Source of the DNA: Aspidapion aeneum
Taxonomy: Eukaryota; Arthropoda; Insecta; Coleoptera; Brentidae
Assembly: GCA_963576565.1 (NCBI GenBank)
Contig: OY755039.1
Span: 84,441,289-84,505,288 of the forward strand
DNA length: 64,000 nt
Reading direction: 5' to 3'
The position numbers and the translations under genes are program-made. This document shows, piece by piece, positions 31,280-42,250 of this stretch; positions within the stretch are counted from its first letter, which is position 1; the number at the start of each line of letters is the position of its first letter. The notes beneath the pieces were generated by a model. It was not told the DNA's origin and searched no databases. It worked only from the letters and a program-made list of their open reading frames with translations.

Positions 31280-31590
31280 AGTACAAGTTAAGCCACACCA
31301 ATGCAATAAAAAAAAGAATTTCTCGAATCGGTTCAATATGTGCTGAGAAATTAGCGAAAAACTATTAATGCCCTTTTGGGTGATCTATTGCTCCTTAAAA
31401 ATTAGCACGAGTTAAACCACACCAATGCATTAAAAAAATAATTTCTCGAATCGGTTCAATAGGTGCTGAGAAATCAGTGAAAAACTATTAAGGCTAAAAT
31501 TAATACAAATTAGATATATCAATACCATACAAAAAGAATTTCTCGAATCGGTTCAATAGGTGCTGAGAAATTAGTAAAAAACTATTAAGG
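31280..31590. repeat. Three tandem copies of a ~100-120 bp unit
   Basis: The phrase TCTCGAATCGGTTCAATA followed by GTGCTGAGAAAT and AAAAACTATTAA occurs at about 31320, 31443 and 31541. More decayed relatives are at about 30136, 30249 and 30374, so the unit once repeated over more than 1 kb. Confidence 0.8.
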
Positions 31591-32517
31591 ACCAAATGAG
31601 ATTTGCGCAGTACACCGAAATGTGTCTTTCTTGGAAACTGTCGACGCAAAACATACGCACATAGCCTAAAAAGTGGCTTTGCTACCCCCCAGCTGATAGC
31701 GATCTTTCATTATGTACCCTTATTTTTATTTTAATTTATTATGCCTTTTGGCACTCATTTTACTTTTTTAAAATACATACATCTTTTGCTTGTTTAAGCC
31801 TTTGTTTGTGTGTTTTTCCAATAGATACTAAAATTAATAAGTATTTTGATGCAGTTTTCGTTATTCTGAAATATTAACATTCAATACGTTTGCAATATTC
31901 TTGTTGACGATCATTACAACCATTTTTAAAAAATGAAAAATTAAAAATTGTAATTTTTACCAAATATTATGACAAATAAATAACCAACTGTATTACATAA
32001 TATTGCATCATATTACATACGATTGCATCATATTACGTGACCTTGTGGCTATTGCTAATTTGATAAGATAGAAACATGTGAGGGGTCATAAGGTTATCTG
32101 TTAACTATATAAACAACACTAGAAAATACACATACAATATGCAAATCGAGAAATAACTTTTTTTTTTAACAAACAGAGACAATAATAATAATTATTATTA
32201 TGTTTAATCAACTAACGCCTGTTTTACATTCAAACATACCAGGCTAAGCTAGTGAGGTCTTTTTGTTGGCTATCCTGTCAATTTTACACCGTGTTAGGTA
32301 ACAACACAATAATAGGTACACATTATTTCTTGGGTCCTTCAAACTTGAACAACAGCCACGGATTACGTTACATAATAGGTAGGTGATGCAATACAAACAC
32401 ATATCACTATTATATCATGCATTGGTCACGTGGTGTTAAACACCACAAACAACTTTCGCCTTATATCTTTTTAACCAACACTTCATTCATTCGTTCAGCC
32501 AGAGCTATAACAGTTAG

Positions 32518-32838
32518 ATGGACTTTCAATATAATTATTGGTCAACTAAAATTGACTTTGAACTAGAAGGACTTTTAGAAAAGAAAAGTTATGAAAATAT
32601 TTATAAATGGTTAGCAGAATGGATATATTTTGGGTTTGATTCATGCAGGTACATCATTGAGGAAAAACTACCAACATTATACCCATTATTACCTACAATA
32701 TGGAAACGTAAATTAACAGATGCAGCGCTGGAATATTCGAAAATATATCCAAACTATGACGTGAAAAAACATCTTCAATCAATTATTTTTAAATTTGATG
32801 GTCGAGATGAGTGTGGTTTATATGATATATATGAATAA
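32518..32838 (+). CDS. Isolated hypothetical ORF, 106 residues
   Basis: An ATG-to-TAA frame in an otherwise noncoding region. The product is rich in aromatic and charged residues (for example KWLAEWIYFGFDSCRYI and LLPTIWKRKLTDAALEY), is likely helical and lacks a signal peptide or membrane segment. The stop codon overlaps an AATAAA polyadenylation signal (GAATAAATA), which suits a compact transcription unit. The composition looks protein-like rather than random, but I recognise no family. It could be a small host gene, a remnant of a virus or DNA transposon, or chance. Confidence 0.4.
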   Translation: MDFQYNYWSTKIDFELEGLLEKKSYENIYKWLAEWIYFGFDSCRYIIEEKLPTLYPLLPTIWKRKLTDAALEYSKIYPNYDVKKHLQSIIFKFDGRDECGLYDIYE

Positions 32839-33510
32839 ATATGTATAATTAAAACCTACTTTGAGTTTTTATTTAAGAATTATTTACTTTGAGACATCCT
32901 GTACAGCATAAATAACCAGCTGTATTAGATAAAACAGGAACGTGTGCGGGGTCACTAAGGTTATCCTATAACTGCATAAACAATGATAAGAGATACACAG
33001 ACAATCCTGATTAATTTAAACAAATATTTTTAAAAATTATTTTATTTTTTAACACACAGAGAAAATAACAGGCTATCCCGATTAATTTTAACAAATATTT
33101 TTAGAAATTATTTTATTTTTTAACCAACAACCAAGGCCTTTTTCACATTAGGACTTACCTAGCCCAGGCTAAGCGAGTGAAGTGGCTATCTTACTGGCTG
33201 GCACCTAACTCATTGCCAATAGGGCCTTTCAACAGCTAAGGCCTTACCTAGACCAGGCGAAGCTAGTGAAGTAGCTAGCTTACTAAAAAAACCACCTCAT
33301 TTTACCTACTCTCACATTGCCACCTAACTCATTGGGGCCTTTCAACAGCCTCTGGTTGTTACGTCATTGCTGACAGCTTCTTGCACACATCTTTTAGCCC
33401 CAAGGTCAGATCAAGTTCACTTCTTCAGCAGCAGGTCATCCACTTGGGAGAAGTGGATGGCATGGTTACCATTTGATATAGAACCTCCACAACTACACTA
33501 CTACCACTGT
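32839..33510. other. Noncoding region with recurring CAGGCTAAGC-type phrases
   Basis: A phrase like CCAGGC(T/G)AAGC(T/G)AGTGA occurs near 32240, 33165 and 33253 with similar surroundings, so part of this region is another decayed tandem repeat. No gene is seen. Confidence 0.4.
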
Positions 33511-34052
33511 CGACCACTTTTTGTAAAATTTAAAATTATGACACTTCCTTGTCTTTACATTTATGCAACCCTACTTGAAATACATTTCAAAGTAGAGAAA
33601 TACCAACTTCAGTCGGGTGTCCACAGGTATGGAACAAGAGCTGCCAGTGAAATACGTATGCCTCGACATAGGCTAACAGTTTGTCAAAAAAATTCCCTAA
33701 ACTTTGAGTTATATAACCGCCTACCGGTAAAGTTCAAAAATCTCAACTACAAAGATTTTAAATTTGCCATAAAATGGTATTTATTAAGAAATTCTTTTTA
33801 TACAATAAAAGAGTTTTGGAGAGTTTTTAAAGAGGTGAAAAATAGTTTCCTTAGTTTTATTTTTATTCAAAGTTTTCTGTGACTTTTTACTTTTGAATGT
33901 AATTTTGTGTGTAAACAATTTGTAGTGTGCTATACATAATTGTAATTTGTAACAATTCTTTAGAAAATTTGTTTTTTGTAAGATTGACGTGCTGTAAATG
34001 TAATTTTCATAAAACAGTCAATAATTGATCTAATCTAATCTAATCTAATATA
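33511..34052 (+). pseudogene. 3' end of a CR1/Jockey-like LINE
   Basis: An open frame ending at 33882 includes KIMTLPCLYIYATLL, RYGTRAASEIRMPRHRL, ELYNRLPVKFKNL and FKFAIKWYLLRNSFYTI. This is the C-terminal signature that follows the reverse transcriptase in many insect CR1/Jockey-type ORF2 proteins. The frame extends upstream to 33367, but that part does not look like the family. The fragment ends with a (TCTAA)n tail at about 34028-34052, as in many such LINEs. It is 5'-truncated. Confidence 0.75.
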
Positions 34053-34224
34053 ATAATTGAGGATAAAATGGGAATTCGTGACTAGTCATATGCCGTCAAA
34101 GTTTATTTAAAGAAAATGGGCCTCTATTGCTGTATAACTCTATCTATAAACTATAAGAAAATCTTACATATATTATAAATCAATGCATAAACGGACATCC
34201 AGTATCTGATGACTGAAGACTTGT

Positions 34225-34392
34225 ATTCATATCCTCAATACATAAAAAAGGAAACAAGCTGGTCTCCGATAATTACCGAGGAATTTCAATAGTAGATTGT
34301 ACGGTAGGACTCGTAGAGATTTTATAGAGAATGATTTTCATGAAAAAGAAGAAGAGCAAAGTGGGTTTCGAGCAGGCAGAACTTGTATTGAT
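34225..34392 (+). pseudogene. RTE-like LINE fragment, RT N-terminal part
   Basis: Conceptual pieces such as SDNYRGISIVD and EEQSGFRAGRTCID match the reverse transcriptase of RTE-like elements common in insects. The frame is broken by stops and small indels. The same LINE continues at about 34803-34972 and after 41790, so it was cut by later insertions. Confidence 0.7.
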
Positions 34393-34590
34393 AATAGAGA
34401 ATTATTGAAATAAAGCCAGGCTTTAATAGTGCTAGGCACAATTTTGACACCTTAATATTGTAATATCAGCAAGCAAAGTGGGTTTCGTGCATGCAGAACT
34501 TGTATTGATAATAGAGAATAGGGGATTGTTGAAATAAAGCCAGGTTATAATAGTGCCAGGCACAATTTTGACACCTTTACATTGTAATAT
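34356..34590. repeat. ~115-bp imperfect tandem duplication
   Basis: The block from AGCAAAGTGGGTTTCG to TTGTAATATCAGC occurs twice (about 34356-34470 and 34472-34590). It includes both LINE sequence and the left end of the TIR element, so the duplication followed that insertion. Confidence 0.8.
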
Positions 34591-34800
34591 CAGCTGGAAT
34601 CTTTCAACACATGGCCTTTGTTTACTATATGAACCGGAAAATATAATGCCTTCTTTTATTAATTGAAAATAAACGACGAAAGTTGTAAATTCGACTTCGT
34701 ATGTCAATTTTGAAGGACTAACTGTCAGTTTTCAATGTGAATATGTCAACATAGTGCCTGGCACAATTATAGCCTGGCTGTATTTCAATTATTCTCTATT
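34393..34800. mobile_element. MITE-like element with ~45-bp terminal inverted repeats
   Basis: The left end (AATAGAGAATTATTGAAATA, then AAGCCAGGCT) is matched by the reverse complement of the right end, including the GCCAGGCAC word further in. The interior has no ORF of note. It interrupts the RTE-like LINE. The exact ends are uncertain because of the tandem duplication. Confidence 0.7.
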
Positions 34801-34802
34801 GT

Positions 34803-34972
34803 TTTTTGCCTTAAACAAGAGAAAAGGGGTGCCAGAAATATAGAAACTCATCTTACCTTCGTGGACCTACAAAAAGCATATGATACCGTTCCAGCAAAAA
34901 AACTATAGACAGTGTTAGAGCAAACTAATATAAATGATACATATATAAAAGGGATAAAATGACTATATAATA
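34803..34972 (+). pseudogene. RTE-like LINE fragment, RT middle part
   Basis: The frame fragment THLTFVDLQKAYDTVP corresponds to the catalytic motif A region of RTE-like reverse transcriptases, followed by LEQTNINDTYIKGIK. A stop lies soon after. The piece is cut at 34973 by the pogo-like MITE. Confidence 0.75.
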
Positions 34973-35240
34973 TACAGTAGAACCCCGATTATCCGTGCGT
35001 GGATTATCCGGGCTGCGGATTATCCGTGCTATGATTTCCCATAATCGAAATTGTGTTGTTGAAGTTCTATCGAAATAGCGTTACCGGAAATCACTCGACC
35101 AAAACTTTATGTAGAATTATATTTTTTGTACTGTTATCTTTTTATGCAATACATACATATAAACTTAGTTTGAACTTATGGGATCTTTTTTTTTCTGTGA
35201 TATTTTGAGTATATAAGTTATATGACCCTATCGGTTACAT

Positions 35241-35439
35241 ATTACCATCATATTACAAAGGTGTACGAACTTTATGCTGACAGAGACATTATTCCCTACT
35301 TACGGATTTATTAATAATAGTTTTTACATGTGTTATAATAATTAGTTAGAATCTAGATTTAAGACCGATTAGATGTTTTAAGTTTTAAATAATAAAAGTT
35401 GTTTTTTAAAAACGGTTTCGGCTAAACCTGTCTTTTAAG
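35241..35439 (+). repeat. 5' LTR of the errantivirus
   Basis: It matches 41484-41683 almost base for base. An AATAAA is present near the end (AAATAATAAAAG). The first bases differ from the 3' LTR (ATTACC instead of AGTTACC), which obscures the target duplication. Confidence 0.9.
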
Positions 35440-35457
35440 TGGCGCAGTCGGTAGGAT
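35440..35457 (+). other. Primer-binding site (tRNA-Ser type)
   Basis: TGGCGCAGTCGGTAGGAT directly follows the 5' LTR. This is the primer site known from the 17.6/297 branch of errantiviruses, pairing with the 3' end of tRNA-Ser. Confidence 0.85.
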
Positions 35458-35828
35458 TGCCCAAACGTGAGATTAAATAATATAATCGACGGTTCGTTTT
35501 AACGATTTATTGGCAATCGAACAAATAAATAACTAAAAAGACTGATCAATTTGTGCGTGCAGTGCGTAACAGATCTTAATCTAACGAAAAGATCTACTAA
35601 AGAACATAGTAATCGGCTCGTGATTTTCGAAAGCATATCGGAAATTTTGGATTTTTGATTAATTTTGCGTGCAGTGCGTGCTATATCTAAGACTGTCCAG
35701 TTAGGTGAACTGAAGTAGCCTAACGAAAAAGATCTACTAAAGAACATAGTTGATTAATTCGTGTTTTTCCAGAGGATATCGAGGAATTTGGATTACTAAT
35801 GTCGTCGCTGGAAGTCTTAATGGTTTTG

Positions 35829-35840
35829 CTGTAAGTAATA
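35829..35840 (+). other. Candidate 5' splice site near the gag start
   Basis: CTGTAAGTAA lies just upstream of the gag ATG, at the end of an 11-codon ORF starting at 35799. Errantiviruses make env from a spliced RNA, and a matching acceptor (CTTTCAG|GTTC) is seen near 39808. Use of this pair is inferred. Confidence 0.5.
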
Positions 35841-35844
35841 TCTC

Positions 35845-37210
35845 ATGTCATTTAGAGATTCCGTAAAAATTGATTAGTCTGATCTCTCAAATTCTGATTC
35901 TGACTCACAAAGCGAAGAACATCGCGCACCAAGCCCAAAATTGGACAATACTTTTGAACAAAATCAAAATTCAAAGCTTGATCAATTTTTAGCGGACTTG
36001 ATAGGAAACGTAGCTTTAGATTTAGATAATAGTGTACTCGATAATTCTATATATTTGGAAATAAATAAAAAAATGGCTCTTCCGCAATTAAAATCGGAAT
36101 ACTTAGGCATGATTCCTGAGTTCCATGGAGAACCAGAATTATTACCCAGATTCATAGAAATATCTCAAAAACTAATCACCAAATTACAACACAGAAGACG
36201 TTAATGATTTTCAAAATGAATATTTGATGTCAAGCATCTTAGGTAAAATTAAAGGTGAAGCGGCAATTAATATTGCTTCCTGTAACATTACGAAGTTTAG
36301 CGATTTAAAAGACGCCCTTGTCAGCACTTATGGGGATAAACGCGATCTTTGCACCCTTATAATCGAGGGTACAGAAATGAAACAAGGCAATGAATCAGCT
36401 TTCGATTTTTATAATAAAATTTTACATCAACTAAATTATCAAACTTCTTATCTCTAGACTCACGGGACCCAAAAAGAAAAAATGATTTTGGGTAAATTTT
36501 GCAGAGCATTAGCTTTAAGAATTTTATTACGCGGATTAAAAGAACCGGTTGGCTCTCTAATGCGAACTAAAAATCCGAAAGACATGAATGAAGCCCTTAA
36601 AATGCTTACAAACGATTTTCAAATCGACAGTAACCAAAAACACCAACACTTTAAAACCCCACAAAAACCAAATGCGCATTTTATGAAACCAAAAGTTAAC
36701 AGCCCTTTGGCATTAACGAGTTTCCCTCAATCTAGTTATTCTAACAATCTCCCTTCTACTTCGAATTACAGACCACCACAGCTGACTTATAGACCGGAGC
36801 AAAATAAACCGATTTTTAACAGAAATCCGAATCAATCAAACGCCTTTAATCAATCAAACGCATTCAATCAATCAAACGCATTTAATCAATCAAACGCCTT
36901 TAATCAATCAAACGCTTTTAAACCCAATTTACCAAAGCCAACACCAATGAGCGGAGTCTCTACAATAAAATCTTCCCAAAACCGAAATACCCCTTACAGC
37001 CCTTTTCAAAATTACCACCAATTCAATCAACAACCTAATTATCGATCAAACTACAAATTCGAAGAAATAAACAACATTGAAAATCAATCACAAATGAACC
37101 CACAATCGAATACCCCATTGAGGATAATAACCAGTACCAGTACGATGACGAGACTGACTATACCCAAGACGAAGCTGAATCGAGCGAGTTTTTTCAGGAA
37201 CCGGCCTTGA
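35845..37210 (+). pseudogene. gag: Errantivirus gag, broken
   Basis: The ATG at 35845 opens a frame that has a TAG at codon 11 (35875-35877) and then stays open to about 36204. Further frame changes lie near 36204-36224 and 36455-36482. Recognisable Gag-like segments include PEFHGEPELLPRFIE and YGDKRDLCTLIIE. Five tandem 18-bp units encoding NQSNAF occur at about 36832-36921, in a proline- and asparagine-rich C-terminal region. No CCHC knuckle is visible, which is common in errantiviruses. As structural protein it would form the particle; this copy cannot. Confidence 0.85.
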
Positions 37211-39806
37211 ACCACCAAAATTTCATTTAACGAACCTAACGAATAGCGAAAACAAATTACCTTTTGTATTTTTTCCAGAATATAATCTAAAAATACTTAT
37301 AGACACCGGAAGTACAAGATCTTTTGTAAGGCCCACAATAGCACAAAAATATTTTCAAAAATCCATAATTGAAGACCCATTTCAAATCTCAACAGCGCAT
37401 GGCAATTCAATAGAACAATACAGTGCGCAAATACCCTGTTCAAAAATTTTTAATTCAGACCTAGGCCCTTTAAAATTTTACGTTTTTGATTGTCATAATT
37501 ATTTTGACTGTTTATTAGGAATTGATAATTTGTCTTTACTGAAAGCCAACATCAATCTTCAAAAAAATTCCTTAATCACCCCTAACGCAGAAATAAAACT
37601 GAAATTTCATAGCACTACCAAAAATACAAATATTTTAGTACTGGCACCAATGACCGAGCAAGTTATTAAAATTACTGTAAAAAATATTGAAAATGGTGAA
37701 GCCATAATTCCCCAAACAAAATTCACAGAATCAGAAATTCCTGAATGCCTGACCACGGTCAGTAACTTCGAGGCTATTACGGCCTATCCAATACCCACTA
37801 CACAGCGTCAAATTAAACAATTTTTAGGTCTTTTAGGGTATTACCGAAAATTTATTCCTGATTTTGCTAAAATCACTAAACCAATGACCGCATATCTAAA
37901 AAAGGATGCAAAAATAGATGCGAAAAATCCCGCCTACACAAAATCATTCGAAACATGCAAACATATCCTGACCAATGAACCAATCTTGCAGTACCCAAAT
38001 TTTAACGAAACTTTTAACCTTACGACCGACGCAAGCAATTTCGCAATAGGTTGTGTGCTTTCTCAAGGTAAAATTGGCTCTGACCTCCCAATAGCGTATG
38101 GCTCAAGAACTGACAATTGAGAAAGAACTATTGGCGATTGTTTGGGCTGTTAAATACTTTAGGTTATCTCTTTGGTCGAAAATTTAAAATTATTACTGAC
38201 CATAAACCTTTAGAATGGCTAATCTCACTTAAAGAACCAAATTAGTTCGATGGAGTCTGAAATTAGCTGAGTACGATTTTGAAATTGTATACAAAAAAAG
38301 AACTCTTAATAAAAACGCCGACGCCCTCTCGCGCGTCGAAATAAACACAAATGTAACTAAAGACGTGGACCCCCTCGATGCACTAACGGAATTGCGCAAC
38401 TTTGTAGAAAATTTAAACCAGAGCATTGAGAATGATAATAATGCAGAAAATCAATCAGTAGTCGCAGAACCAGGTGACCTTGACGACCAAAATAACGCAG
38501 AAGAAGACACCAATCAAACAATTCATTCCAATCAAGAGGATCCCATCATTGGATTACCCATCGCTGATTGCCCAGTGAACTACGGCAAGAATCAAATATT
38601 TATCTCCGAAGTAAATTTTGAACCCGCTAAACCCGCTATAGTAAAATTATTCAAAATAAAACAAAGATTTATTGTTCAGTTTTCAAAAAATAATTTTGAA
38701 AAAGATGTAGTACAATTTTTAAAAGAATATATAGTCCCAAAAGTAAAGTATCATCTTTACTTTGAAGACCTTGTATACGAAAAATTTAGTACCGTGTTAC
38801 AAAGGTATTTTAAAAACTCACAAATTCAAATGACTAAATGCACAAAAAAATTAATAGACGTTCTAGACGACGACAAATTCAACAAGTAATTCAAAATCAC
38901 CACGAAGGTAAAACTAATCATCGAGGGACTGAAGAAACAGAAAAACGCATAAAAGAGCAATATTGCTGGCCAAATCAAGAACGAATTATCCGAAATTACA
39001 TAAATGAATGTGAAATCTGTCAGCTTACAAAATACGAAAGAAAACCTATACAAGTAAAAATGAACGTTACTCCTACCCCGACCAAACCATTTCAAATTTT
39101 GCACGCAGACACACTAACTTTGGAAAATTCTAAATTTCTAACAATAGTAGACCCATTCTCAAAGTACGCTCAGGCTTATAAAATCGAGTCATCACAAGGG
39201 TTAGAGATTGCCAGCAAACTCAAGCAATATTTCTCTCACCATTGCATCCCTGAACAAATGCATCCTGACTCTAACGGTACAGTTGAACGATTTCATTCCA
39301 CCTTAATCGAACACATTAGATTATTAAATAACCAAAGATTTATAAACGACCCCATAGAAAGCAAAGTAATTTACAGCATTTTGGCATATAATAGCACTAT
39401 CCACTTAGTCACTAACTTAAAACCTTATGAAGTAATCACCTATCAAAATGAATCTCCTTTTAATCTCGAAATTGATAAACAACTAATAAATAATTTTGTC
39501 GAAAATCACCGCGAAAAAATGAAAATATTATATCAAAAAATTAATCATGACATCCAACAAAGAAAACAACAAACTATAAACAAAGTTAACCAATCCCGAG
39601 AAGAGCTGCCTGAAATTCCTGAAACAATTTACGTACAAAACAAACAAAAACAACAGAAAACAAAAAACAAATATAAAAAGGAAAAAATTGTCTCGGTGGA
39701 TCCTGAACTAAAAACGGCAAAAATAGACACAACAAACCCTAACACGTTCGAAAAGTTACATCTTTCAAACATTAAAGACCTCGAAAGAAAAATAAAGTTA
39801 AAAATC
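37211..39806 (+). pseudogene. pol: Errantivirus pol with internal deletions
   Basis: Protease is visible at about 37296-37330 (LIDTGST). Downstream, the sequence jumps near 37780 from the region before RT to the RT connection segment (QIKQFLGLLGYYRKF). The palm with its catalytic aspartates is missing. RNase H starts (LTTDASNFAIG, near 38025) but is interrupted by stops near 38118-38240. Integrase retains a zinc region (HHEGK ... CEICQ, about 38898-39020) and the first acidic residue (LHADTLTLENSK). The segment carrying the second acidic residue is deleted near 39255, after which NGTVERFHS resumes. This gene cannot give working enzymes. Confidence 0.85.
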
Positions 39807-41474
39807 TTTCAGGTTCTTCGCACCCAGCTCAAGAGGAACAGGAGTAACCAACATTACTCAAAACTTAGGCGTCCTACCCGTAAACCTTGGACCTGCGAAA
39901 CTCCAAAGGTCAGAACATACCTTCGTTCACTATTATGATTTAGGACCACTACTACAACAATAAGAAAACATAATTTCACAACATCAAACGCTGAAACAGA
40001 CGTACACTAATAACACACCTTTAGAACGCGATATAAATAACTTTGAAAAAATTTCAAATTTTTATAATCAATGAATAATGGAAAAAATTTAAAATATAAT
40101 CATATTTCAGTCAAAAAGATCTAAACGAGGGCTCATAAATGGCTTAGGATCAATAGTTAAGGGACTAACAGGAAACCTAGACGCCAACGATGGTTTAAAA
40201 ATCTACAATATTTTAGACCAGTTGCGACGTAATGAGAAAAGTACCCAAAATCAACTATTCTTACAATACTCGGTAAATCAAAAATTAATTGACCGATTTA
40301 ATAAAACTGTTGAAAGTATTCAACATAACCAAATTCTGTTAAAAACAAAAATTTTACAATTGCATTCTTTGATACGACATAGTGCTGGCTTGGATAACGT
40401 TATTTTAACCAAAAGGGTTTATAACGAACTTATCCTTTTATACAATGCGATATTAAGCATCTTTCAAGATATTGAAAACTCTCTAACATTTTGCAACCTA
40501 AACGTAATGCATCCGAGTATTATTAAGGTAAATGATTTACTCACAGAGCTAAAAAGAATATCGGAAATCTATAGGGATCAATTCCCATTTGATTTACAAG
40601 TTGATAACATAAATCTTATAGAATCTTTCATAAAAATTGATTGTCTTGTAGATGATAAGAAAATTTTGTACTTCCTATCAATTCCAATTGATACTAAGGA
40701 TCAATTTAATTTGTTTCGATTAATATCGATTCCTTCAAAAATTGAATCAGATTTTTTTACAATCCTTCCTAGTAATCAATACTTGCTAAAATCAAAATTA
40801 AACGACCAAATTATTCCTTTAAATGACATGTGTATTGCCCAAGGCAAATCATTCCATTGCCCTAGACATCTGCAAAGCAATCAAAGGGCGTTATGCGAAA
40901 AAAATATCCTCTCGCACGAAAACACCAGCACGTGCCAAATAACTAAATTAAACATTTTGGAAAACCACCTAGAAATCATTTCACAGTTAAATCAGTACTT
41001 AGCAGTTTTCCTTCAACAGAAAGCCTTCAATTTATTTGCGACGAACAAACTATAACTCAAGAACTCACTGGCATATTCCTAGTGAACAAGACACCATGTA
41101 AATTACGTTATAGAGGAAAATAAATATATTTTGAAGAGTAAACAATGGCAAGTCCATCGATAATAAACTTACCAAAATTAGAAGTGCAAAACCAAAAATT
41201 TCCAAAATTTCGCATAGATCTTAAGAAACTAGAATTTGAAAAATCTATTATCAACCCCATGGTTCCGATATTTGAAGAAAATACAGCCCCTAACCTATTA
41301 GTACCAAGTGGTTGGACAATCTGCCTTTACATCATCCTTCTCGCAACACTATTGTATTTTGGACATAAGTACTTTCAAAGGAGAAAGAGCAAGCAGTTGC
41401 GATCCACACACTCTATGCAACCTACTGAATTAGAAAAGCTGAAAACCACCCTCCCAGGGGAGGCCTCCTTCTAA
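39807..41474 (+). pseudogene. env: Errantivirus env (F-type fusion glycoprotein), broken
   Basis: A splice-acceptor-like CTTTCAG precedes the env frame. A furin-type RSKR at 40117-40128 is followed by a GLINGLGS fusion-peptide-like start, as in baculovirus F-like envelope proteins of errantiviruses. Near the C-terminus a hydrophobic stretch (WTICLYIILLATLLYFG, about 41314-41364) is a membrane anchor, followed by a basic cytoplasmic tail. In-frame stops are at 39961, 40072 and 40090; a further stop near 41053 and a frame change before 41145 separate the ectodomain from the anchor. The N-terminal signal peptide region is not visible. Confidence 0.85.
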
Positions 41475-41483
41475 GGGTGGAGG
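41471..41483 (+). other. Polypurine tract of the errantivirus
   Basis: AAGGGTGGAGG lies directly before the 3' LTR, as expected for plus-strand priming. Confidence 0.75.
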
Positions 41484-41683
41484 AGTTACCATCATATTAC
41501 AAAGGTGTACGAACTTTATGCTGACAGAGACATTATTCCCTACTTACGGATTTATTAATAATAGTTTTTACATGTGTTATAATAATTAGTTAGAATCTAG
41601 ATTTAAGACCGATTAGATGTTTTAAGTTTTAAATAATAAAAGTTGTTTTTTAAAAACGGTTTCGGCTAAACCTGTCTTTTAAG
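41484..41683 (+). repeat. 3' LTR of the errantivirus
   Basis: A 200-bp LTR starting AGTTACC and ending TTTTAAG, followed by resumption of the pogo-like MITE at 41684. Confidence 0.9.
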
Positions 41684-41789
41684 TTATATACATAATATGT
41701 ATGTAACATGTAATAAATTAATGTTCGGATTATCCGTGCTTTTCACTTATCCGATCCCGTGGAGCACGGATAATCGGGGTTCTACTGTA

Positions 41790-42250
41790 CTATACTATAA
41801 AGGGTCAAAATCTAAAATATAAAATTGGAAATCGACTTTCCAAAGTATTCCTGGTTACGAATGGCTTAAGACAGGGATATTGTATCTCTCCAACTCTATT
41901 TAAAATGTATATCGCAGTAGCTTTAATAAACTGAATACGTAAAGTACATGGGAATACAACTTAACTACTGATTTACCATATACACATTACAGTTTGCTGA
42001 CGACCAAGTAATAGTCGCTAGTGATAGATAAAACATGGCTAATATGATGAGAAAGCTAACGGAAGAATACGAAAAGCGGGGGTTAACAGCGACATAAAAA
42101 AAGTATATAAAATTTAAAATATATGAAATAGTTCTTTGTTTGAAAACAAAACAATGGTGAAAAGCACATTCTTGTATAGAATAAACATTAGGTATCTTAG
42201 GTGAAGGAACATCAACATTACAGAAGGAAAAAAAAATAAAAAACACTTAA
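41790..42250 (+). pseudogene. RTE-like LINE fragment, RT C-terminal part
   Basis: The pieces KIGNRLSKVFLVTNGLRQGY, SPTLFKMYIA and QFADDQVIVAS correspond to RT motifs B and C (FADD) of RTE-like elements, followed by a decayed LTEEYEKRGL segment. Several stops interrupt it. Together with 34225-34392 and 34803-34972 it forms one old LINE copy split by later insertions. Confidence 0.8.

Larger units (their letters stand above)
28927..32517. other. AT-rich noncoding region with degenerate internal repeats
   Basis: No protein gene is visible. It carries a 25-bp direct duplication (29924-29973), a ~198-bp tandem duplication (30604-30985) and several copies of an AATTTCTCGAATCGGTTCAAT-like block. 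Short phrases such as TTTTAACCAACA(C/T)TTCATT recur at about 30560, 31190 and 32466. Confidence 0.5.
35241..41683 (+). mobile_element. Errantivirus (gypsy-like endogenous retrovirus), defective
   Basis: Two near-identical ~200-bp LTRs flank gag, pol and env in the order of insect errantiviruses. A primer-binding site follows the 5' LTR and a polypurine tract precedes the 3' LTR. All three genes are broken: stops, frame changes, loss of the reverse transcriptase core and loss of part of integrase. The LTR similarity suggests a fairly recent insertion. The coding damage may partly predate it, meaning the copy could have been mobilised by proteins of another copy. Confidence 0.93.
34975..41787. 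mobile_element. pogo/Tigger-like MITE, split by an errantivirus
   Basis: The ends are perfect inverted repeats of at least 23 bp beginning CAGTAGAACCCCGATTATCC, flanked by TA dinucleotides (34973-34974 and 41788-41789). This is characteristic of pogo/Tigger members of the Tc1-mariner superfamily. After removal of the virus (35241-41683) about 370 bp remain with no transposase, so it is a nonautonomous element. Subterminal GGATTATCCG words repeat inside both ends. Confidence 0.9.

Noticed and set aside
33367..33510. N-terminal extension of the LINE-derived ORF
   Set aside because: The first ~48 codons do not resemble the LINE family and are probably upstream noncoding DNA read in frame by chance.
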